A stretch of DNA of 64,000 nucleotides from Vicia villosa (Eukaryota > Streptophyta > Magnoliopsida > Fabales > Fabaceae): the NCBI RefSeq assembly GCF_029867415.1, contig NW_026705460.1, positions 248,001-312,000 of the forward strand, written 5' to 3'. The translations under genes and the position numbers were made by a program. The notes beneath the pieces were generated by a model. The model was given only the letters and a program-made list of their open reading frames with translations, had not been told where the DNA came from and ran no database searches. Below, piece after piece: positions 58,001 to 64,000 of the stretch (positions are counted from its first letter, which is position 1; every line of letters begins with the position of its first letter).

Positions 58001-58755
58001 CACGCTTTTTGGGTAACCCTCTCTGTTGCCTGTTGCCTTGTTGCCTGTTGCCTTTGTGTTTTTGCAGAATAAGCCACGTCCCTCGAATTCGAAGATACCT
58101 CAGCCATGTTGCCTCGATAAAAAGGTCACGACCCTAAATGATGCTGCCTTCGATACACAAATGACCTCGACCCTCGGATGTTGCCTACGGAAAAAGGCTG
58201 AGGTATCTTCTGGCTGCCTACGAAAAATGGCTTATTCTGATCCTTGCCTTAGACTACCTGCCCTTCTATGGCATGGGACAGTCTTATGGCAAAGGATGCT
58301 TCGATGACCCTTCAACCTCCAAACGAAAGGCTTCCTGCCCTCTTATGGCAAGGATAGACCCTTTCATTCTGAAAGGCTAAAAAGAGACCTATCATCTGAG
58401 TTTAAGGTAATTGCCCCTAATTGCCTTGCAATGCTCAAACCTTTTTATTATATTCTTTCTCATAATTTTTCAAAAGGGCAACGCTTATTCACAAGCTAAA
58501 GTCCCTATCTTTTTCATCTACATTTTCTAAACAAACGAGCAAGCAAAGCAATTAAGAGCCCATGAAAAACCATGGATGCAAAGGGTGCCTTACACCTTCC
58601 CTTTGCATAAATTACCCCCCGAACTCAGTTTTCTTAAAAGGTTTTTTTTCTGTTTCTTTTTGCCTTTCTGAATTTGTTTGGATAAAATAAAAGTCGGTGG
58701 CGACTCTTGCTTACCGTACATTCCGATTATCAAAAAGTCAGTTCACCGTGTTACA
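55058..58755 (+). repeat. E3 3' LTR
   Basis: 3698 bp, nearly identical to the 5' LTR. It includes the same U5 module near its end. Confidence 0.95.
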
Positions 58756-59459
58756 TTTTGTTGACAACTTGAATGTATGAATGAAGATGCATGACTTTTT
58801 TTTACTTTTTTTTTTACATGCAGGAATGATGCAATGTCATATGATATGGAATGTAACACGATGATATACAAAGACTGAATTAAAATGATAAATGTAAATG
58901 GATAAAAGAACTATTGAGGAAAGTTTCTTATAATAGGATAGTTCTATATTCTTTACCCAAGAATCACCTCACAAGGTTAGCTCTATAGTTTTTGGATATA
59001 ACATAACCTCTACAGATGGAACGGGTTCTAAAGGTCCTTGGAGTTAACGACGAAATCAGATTTTCGTCATGCGACGGGCGAACCATCTCATGGCAAATCT
59101 CATGACTAAGTCTCCTCCAAGTGGGGTTTTCGTATTAGCCATTCAAGGTGTTCACCTTGGGGACTAGCACTACACAACCACCTCCTAACTTATGTTTTTC
59201 TCTTGTTTTTCAAAAGCTCGGGTTGAGAGCTTCACTCAAATATCATTCCCATTCCCACAATTGAGTATATACAGAAATAAAATAAAAGCGATAAAGCAAG
59301 AGTAAAGAAACATAAATAGCACAAGAGTAAACATAAAGAACATAAGAATAAGCATAAAGAACACAAGAATGAACAAACAAAAGCACTCAAAACATGAAAC
59401 AAACTAAACTAGGGTTGACCCTCTTAGGATTGTATGTCCCCAGCAGAGTCGCCACTTTC
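58756..59459 (-). other. E2 internal copy B, part right of E3, with primer site
   Basis: Continues the E2 internal sequence after the TTTTG duplication (58756-58760), corresponding to 39631-40334 in copy A. It ends with the tRNA-Arg-type primer site at 59436-59454. Confidence 0.85.
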
Positions 59460-62435
59460 TGTAGCGGTAAAAATGTGACTCGAGCGAAATCGCGCGCTTG
59501 AAGTACAACAGAGTCGCCACCGAACTTTATTTATTCCAAGAAGGAAAGGGAAAATATCGATAAAACCCACGAAATGAAAAGAAGAAGGATAAGATGGTCG
59601 TTCGCAACCAAATTAGGGTTCGGGAGTCGGTTAAGCAAGGGGAAGGTGTTAGCACCCCTCACCTCCATCGTACTCGATGGGACCCATTTAGTTAGTTTTG
59701 TGTTTGAGTGTTAGTGTTTTGTTTGCGTTCTTTTGCTTATTGATCGAGAAAAGATAAAAGAAAAGTTTTTTAGGGTTTTTTATTATTATGAAGAAAAAGA
59801 AAGTATTTTTTATTATTATGCTCGCCAAGACGTTTGTATCTTGTGCCTACGTATTCCCTAGTGCAATGGGAAAGTCAGAGCAATCGTAGTTCGGGCGAAG
59901 AACCACGAAAGGTTTGTTGGTTGATTTTAGCGAGAGGTACTCGATCGCTTTCAAATGGAAATACTACGCGCACATGGATATGAGATCACTACACGAATGG
60001 ATAACTAAATCAAGAGTGAGACAAGATTTTAGCCATTATCGCATTCGAGTGGAAGATATTCGATCTTCACATGTGGAAGTATGTTCGCATTTGAAATTGG
60101 ATAAGTGTCTCGTTTATGAAAAGAGTTTTAAAATGAAAAGGCCATGAGGCAAAAATGTTGAATGAAATTGAGATGTGTTTTTTGAAGGGACATTTAGCAA
60201 AGGATTGAGCATAGGTGTTCACCTAGCGCGTCTTTACCCAAGGTATTGAACAGGAGCGAGCCCCATTGTCACTTGTTGTCCAAGTAAATTAATGAGTTTT
60301 GATTCAAAAGATCAAGGTATTCAAGAGGTGTTCACCCCTTGTCACTTAACCTCTTGGTTTGATTAAAGAGTTTTGATTCAAAAGATCAAGGTATTCAAGA
60401 GGTGTTCACCCCTTGTCACAGGATCTTTTGGTTCGATTAAAGAGTTTTTATTCAAAAGATCAAGATATTCAAGAGGTGTTCACCCCTTGTCACAGGATCT
60501 TTCGGCTTGATTAATATGTTTTAGTTCAAAAGATCAAGGTATTCAAGAGGTGTTCACCCCTTGTCACAGGATCTTTCGATTTTATTAATATGTTTTAGAT
60601 TCAAAAGATCAAGGTATTCAAGAGGTGTTCACCCCTTGTCACAGGATCTTTCGATTTTATTAATAAAAGGTTTTAAAAAAAAGGTGTTAATCCAAAAGAA
60701 TCGAGGTATTCAAGAGGTGTTCACCCCTTGTCACACGATCTTTCGGTATGGTTAAGAAAAAGGTTTTCGAAAAGAAGAAGCTCGACGTTGGATCGAGAAT
60801 TATTTGTAATGACTTGGCATTGGACCAAGATTTATTGATTTTTGATTGAGATTAATCTAATATTTTTGATATTTTAATATAAGAGGTAAAATCTAACAAA
60901 CCTACATAATAAAAACATTTTTTTTTGTGTTTTGTTATATCATAAAATTAAACTACACAAATATTAATATATATATGTTTTAGATTTTAAATTAAACTAA
61001 CAAAATTGTGGTTATAATAAAAAACCAATAAAACAAACAATCAAATCAAATGGGCTACAAAAAAAGAAGTAACATGGGGGTGCATAGAAAAACAAACTCA
61101 GCCTTTTTATCCAAAAGCCCAAAACGGGTTCAGCATGAAGAACCCTAGGGGCTTCACAAACCAGCCGCTCCACACTCTCTTTCTCTGTTCTTCTAACATT
61201 CAATCTCTATGTTCTCAAACTCAAGCAAATATTAATCAACGATACAAGCAAAATTGAAATCATCAACAGATGCCAAACATACACTTACATCATAACGATT
61301 AAAGAGACAAAGAAAAAATCAGAGCACTCGAACAAAAATGGGGTATCGGAATGTTACCTTCACCGGAAATAAGGTATATTTCTTCTTTCTAGTCTCTTCT
61401 ATCTCCTGAGCTTCTGAGTCATGGCTTTTAACTTCTGAAATTTTATCTTGTGTATGTTTTGTGTTTTGTTCTTGTGAGTTTGTGAGAGTGAAGGTTAGTG
61501 AAGCATTATGATGAACAAGTGTGTTGTGGTTGATGTTGTTTGTGGTGTGAAGGTAGGATGGTGAATCGGTTTCAAAAAGTGTGGTGGTGAGTGTTTGGTT
61601 ACATGAGTATTAAAGGTGTTGGAACTGATTTGCGGGTGAACAAAGTTGAAAATGAGTTAAGATAGTCATGAATTTTGAAGCTGTGAAATTTGGAGGAAGT
61701 TTGAAACTGATTTTGACCGAGGTTTTCTTAAAATTTTTTCTCCCCTTTTGCTGTGTTTTTGTTCTTGTTTTATAGAGGAATTGAAAGAGTTTGGGGGGAA
61801 AATTGGAATCAAATTTGAACATTTTTGTGAACTGAGTCTATGGCCTTTTTGATGCAGGATTGGTATTGGACAAAAGGGTGATAAAGACTTGGCTTGTAGG
61901 TGCAGCAGGAATGCAGAGTATTTGGACAGTTATGTGCAGGGTTTGGACCGTTCTGTTTGGCATGGAATAGCAGCATTGGAGATGTAGAGACATGGGACCA
62001 ATTTGATTATTTTTACTTTTATTTTTGCTGGTGTAAAAAAATGTACAATGGACCTTTACTAAAAAAACAAGTTGGGCCTAAACTATGGAATCTAAAAAAA
62101 CTCTTTTTTTTGTGTTATATGATTAATATTAACCTAAATTAAATTTAAACTAAAAAATAATATTAAAACTAAAAAAATTAACCTAAATTAAATCTAAACT
62201 AAAAATAAGAATAATATTAAAGACTAAAAAAATTAATCTAACCTAAACTAAAAAAAATAAAATAGTATAAGAATTAAATTTATTCCAAAGTATCTAAGCT
62301 ATTTTTGTTGACTTTAATAAAAAAGTCAATTTTTTCAAGTTTATGCGAAAAAATGCGATGAATGAATGCACACTAAATACGAATGCGATACTATCAAATG
62401 AATGAAAATTGTAGGTCAAAAATTGGGGTGCGACA
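59460..62435 (-). repeat. E2 5' LTR (right copy)
   Basis: 2976 bp, nearly identical to the other two E2 LTRs; the promoter-bearing outer LTR for the minus strand. Confidence 0.94.
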
Positions 62436-63763
62436 CACACGGTGGGAACTTACAGCCACCATGGTAAAAGGTCTGGTTCTTCTTAAAAAAAACGAGGGAG
62501 GGAGACGACTATTGCTGGGCGCGTTTGCTTTTTTCTTATTTTTAGAACTTGTTTGTGTTTATATGGTTTTCGTTTGCTCACATTAACAACTAGTGCAGCT
62601 AGCGCAGGTGGTTCATGAAAGGATTGTTAACCAAGGGAACGGGTGTTCGATCCCTGGCTCCTCTTGGTTTATTTTCTTTATTTTCTTGAGTCCACTGGCT
62701 GCAAGATTTGGTGTTCACAGCCGCGCGCGTGCCCACCGTACATCCCCTCAATCTCTCCACAGGATCATGCCAGTGTTCAGATCCAATGCATGTGGAGATG
62801 AAGGCACACCATGGGTATCCACAGAGCTGCCACACACAATAGAAACCAGGTTTTTATATATTTATTTATTTATTGTTTAAATATTTAGATTGATTAATAA
62901 TTAATTATATTTGACTTAGTTAATTTATTTAAATTAGGATTTTCTCCCGATTATTTCGATTAATTTGATTTAATTTATTTAATTAATTTTAATTGATTAA
63001 AGAAATCATAAAAACCCTAGACAAGATCCGAATATTAGGGTTTGCCCAATCCCACTGCCATTTGGGCAAAACATTAACCATCAATTAATTCTCTTCTCGA
63101 CCCGACTAAATCTATTAGTCGCATTAGACAAGAGATAAAAAATACATAAAATTTAAAACACATTTAATTTGCTGCCCGCGACGATCGAATCTATCGATCT
63201 GAGTAACCAGCAATGCCCCACTAATCCGTTAGCTATACTGACCAAATCTATTGGTCATCGCATCTAACGGTGCCATATCAAATCAGGGTTGTACGCCCAA
63301 ACATTCAAAACACACTAAACCACGACACTACGGATTTTCATCCCTGCAAATACCGCGATTTTTAAATCTACGACAAGGTAATTCAAAAAGCCTTCAAACC
63401 ATATCAATTCTAATTCAAAGGCGTACAACCCTGTGCCTCGAACTACGTTGACTCTGATTCTCCCTAAGGAGATACGTAGGCACATGGATAACCAAGGCGA
63501 GTCCCCCTCCCTAAAATCTCAATTCACTTCAAATCTCTATTTTTACCTTATTCAATTCCTTAGCTATTAAACCTCAATATTTTAGCCATAAAACTTGACC
63601 CTTAGATTCAAAGCCGATAGGAAAGGGTTGAGGGTGCCTAACACCTTCCCTCGACCTGATTATAATAACTTACCCTGAATCTCATAACTGCGTAGGGTTT
63701 CCTATTCGCCCTTCAGAATAGGCGGCGACTCTAAAATCTATATTTTTAGGGCAGGTTGCTACA
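62436..63763 (+). repeat. E1 3' LTR, right part
   Basis: Continues 33586 after E2 and begins with the CACAC duplication. Corresponds to about 24842-26183, lacking a short stretch present near 25340. Carries the tRNA-like segment (about 62593-62662) and the U5 hairpin (63626-63656). The primer-site-like motif reads GGCGGCGACTC here. Confidence 0.94.
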
Positions 63764-63925
63764 GGTTGCAGAGAAGTTCTTCGCAGGGGTGTTTCGGAAG
63801 TTCATTTCCGAAAACACCTCCATTCCCAGTTTCGGAAATGGACTTCCGAATTGTATCAGAAGTTTAATTTTTTTAGTTCTTTATGTTGTCTCGCATATTA
63901 ATCAATTTTAATTGTTTTCAGGAAC
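63764..63925 (+). other. Right part of the split locus: palindromes and splice acceptor
   Basis: Begins with the GGTTG duplication. Quasi-palindromes TTTCGGAA...TTCCGAAA lie at 63792-63812 and 63830-63850. A pyrimidine-rich stretch ending TTTTCAG at 63921 is a good plant splice acceptor just before the ATG. Confidence 0.5.
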
Positions 63926-64000
63926 ATGTCAGACAACGTAGCACGCATCAGACAGGGTAGAGAGACCCAGACTGCGTTGGCTAGACGCGAGCGGGCAGCG
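63926..64000 (+). CDS. Start of an unrecognised gene, cut by the window end
   Basis: ATG at 63926 opens a frame that runs off the window (25 codons, beginning MSDNVARIRQGRE, rich in Arg and Ala). The ATG lies four bases after a splice acceptor. I infer that a non-coding first exon and donor (about 23280-23391) belong to it. The flanking palindromes suggest a repeated gene family or a captured gene within a DNA transposon. No function can be assigned from this fragment. Confidence 0.45.
   Translation, partial: MSDNVARIRQGRETQTALARRERAA

Larger units (their letters stand above)
46385..58755 (+). mobile_element. E3: very young non-coding Tat/Ogre-like element (LARD)
   Basis: TSD TTTTG at 46380-46384 and 58756-58760. 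LTRs 46385-50083 and 55058-58755 differ at about three bases plus one indel over 3.7 kb by eye, so this is the youngest insertion in the nest. Internal region 50084-55057 holds a primer site, two hairpin arrays, conserved blocks and a polypurine tract but no gag or pol motif. Because it is intact and recent, its source family was mobilised by other elements not long ago. Confidence 0.93.
33587..62435 (-). mobile_element. E2: non-coding Tat/Ogre-like element in three-LTR tandem form, with E3 inside
   Basis: TSD CACAC at 33582-33586 and 62436-62440. LTRs lie at 33587-36563, 40335-43312 and 59460-62435. Internal copies are 36564-40334 and 43313-59459, the second holding E3. Primer sites lie left of the middle and right LTRs and read on the minus strand, so transcription would run right to left. 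No retroviral domain is visible in the 3.8-kb internal unit. Only one duplication surrounds the whole, so the second internal copy arose by recombination and not by a second insertion. Confidence 0.92.
23557..63763 (+). mobile_element. E1: non-coding Tat/Ogre-like LTR element (LARD), outer element of the nest
   Basis: TSD GGTTG at 23552-23556 and 63764-63768. 5' LTR 23557-26183, internal region 26184-32297, 3' LTR 32298-33586 plus 62436-63763, interrupted by E2. The primer site is TGGCGACT-type, as used by Ogre/Tat elements (tRNA-Arg). No gag, protease, RT, RNase H or integrase motif is visible in 6.1 kb of internal DNA, and short frames do not match any family. The two LTRs differ at roughly 1 to 1.5 percent by eye. 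Movement must have been in trans. Confidence 0.9.

Noticed and set aside
23557..58755. E1 and E3 as copies of one element
   Set aside because: They share LTR first bases, primer site, polypurine tract and blocks, but LTR bodies, lengths and arrays are different; related families, not copies.

Overview
The window looks like plant nuclear DNA, and I infer a large-genome legume of the Fabeae type (Vicia, Pisum, Lathyrus and relatives). The reasons are the nested LTR retrotransposons, the AT-rich matrix, the plant-type 5-bp target-site duplications (TSDs), a Sirevirus, and several giant-LTR Ty3/gypsy derivatives with the tRNA-Arg-type primer site used by Ogre/Tat elements. No intact single-copy host gene is visible. 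Only the first 25 codons of an unrecognised gene lie at the extreme right end (63926-64000).

Layout. 1-2430: AT-rich DNA with a hAT-type MITE (1152-1415, 8-bp TSD) and a decayed LINE-like zf-RVT remnant. 2431-13065: an old Ty1/Copia element in LTR-internal-LTR-internal-LTR form with one TSD (AAAAG). Its middle LTR is a left/right hybrid, the footprint of unequal crossing-over. Both internal copies share the same amber codon, frameshifts and ochre codon. 13066-14150: a second LINE-tail remnant, a (TTA)n/(AT)n microsatellite and one end of a locus marked by quasi-palindromes TTTCGGAA...TTCCGAAA. 14151-23106: a very young Sirevirus (1209-bp LTRs, TSD AAGGT). It keeps gag, protease and integrase but has lost almost all of RT and RNase H, and it carries an extra 377-codon ORF behind its own promoter-like DNA.

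23557-63763: a 40-kb nest of three non-coding Tat/Ogre-like derivatives of LARD type. E1 (plus strand, TSD GGTTG) is the outer element. E2 (minus strand, TSD CACAC, itself a three-LTR tandem) sits in the 3' LTR of E1. E3 (plus strand, TSD TTTTG) sits in one internal copy of E2. LTR divergence falls with nesting depth, E1 > E2 > E3.

The most interesting material is in these three elements. None encodes gag or pol. All three share (i) a tRNA-Arg-type primer site, (ii) a U5-end module with hairpin core GGGTGCYTWACACCTTCCC and an extra primer-site-like TGGCGACTC inside the LTR, (iii) three colinear conserved internal blocks, (iv) repeated GGGGCA purine motifs, and (v) tandem arrays whose units are small hairpins. 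In several arrays the stems change in a compensatory way while the loops stay constant. I infer RNA elements kept for mobilisation in trans by an autonomous relative. That inference is not proven by this sequence.
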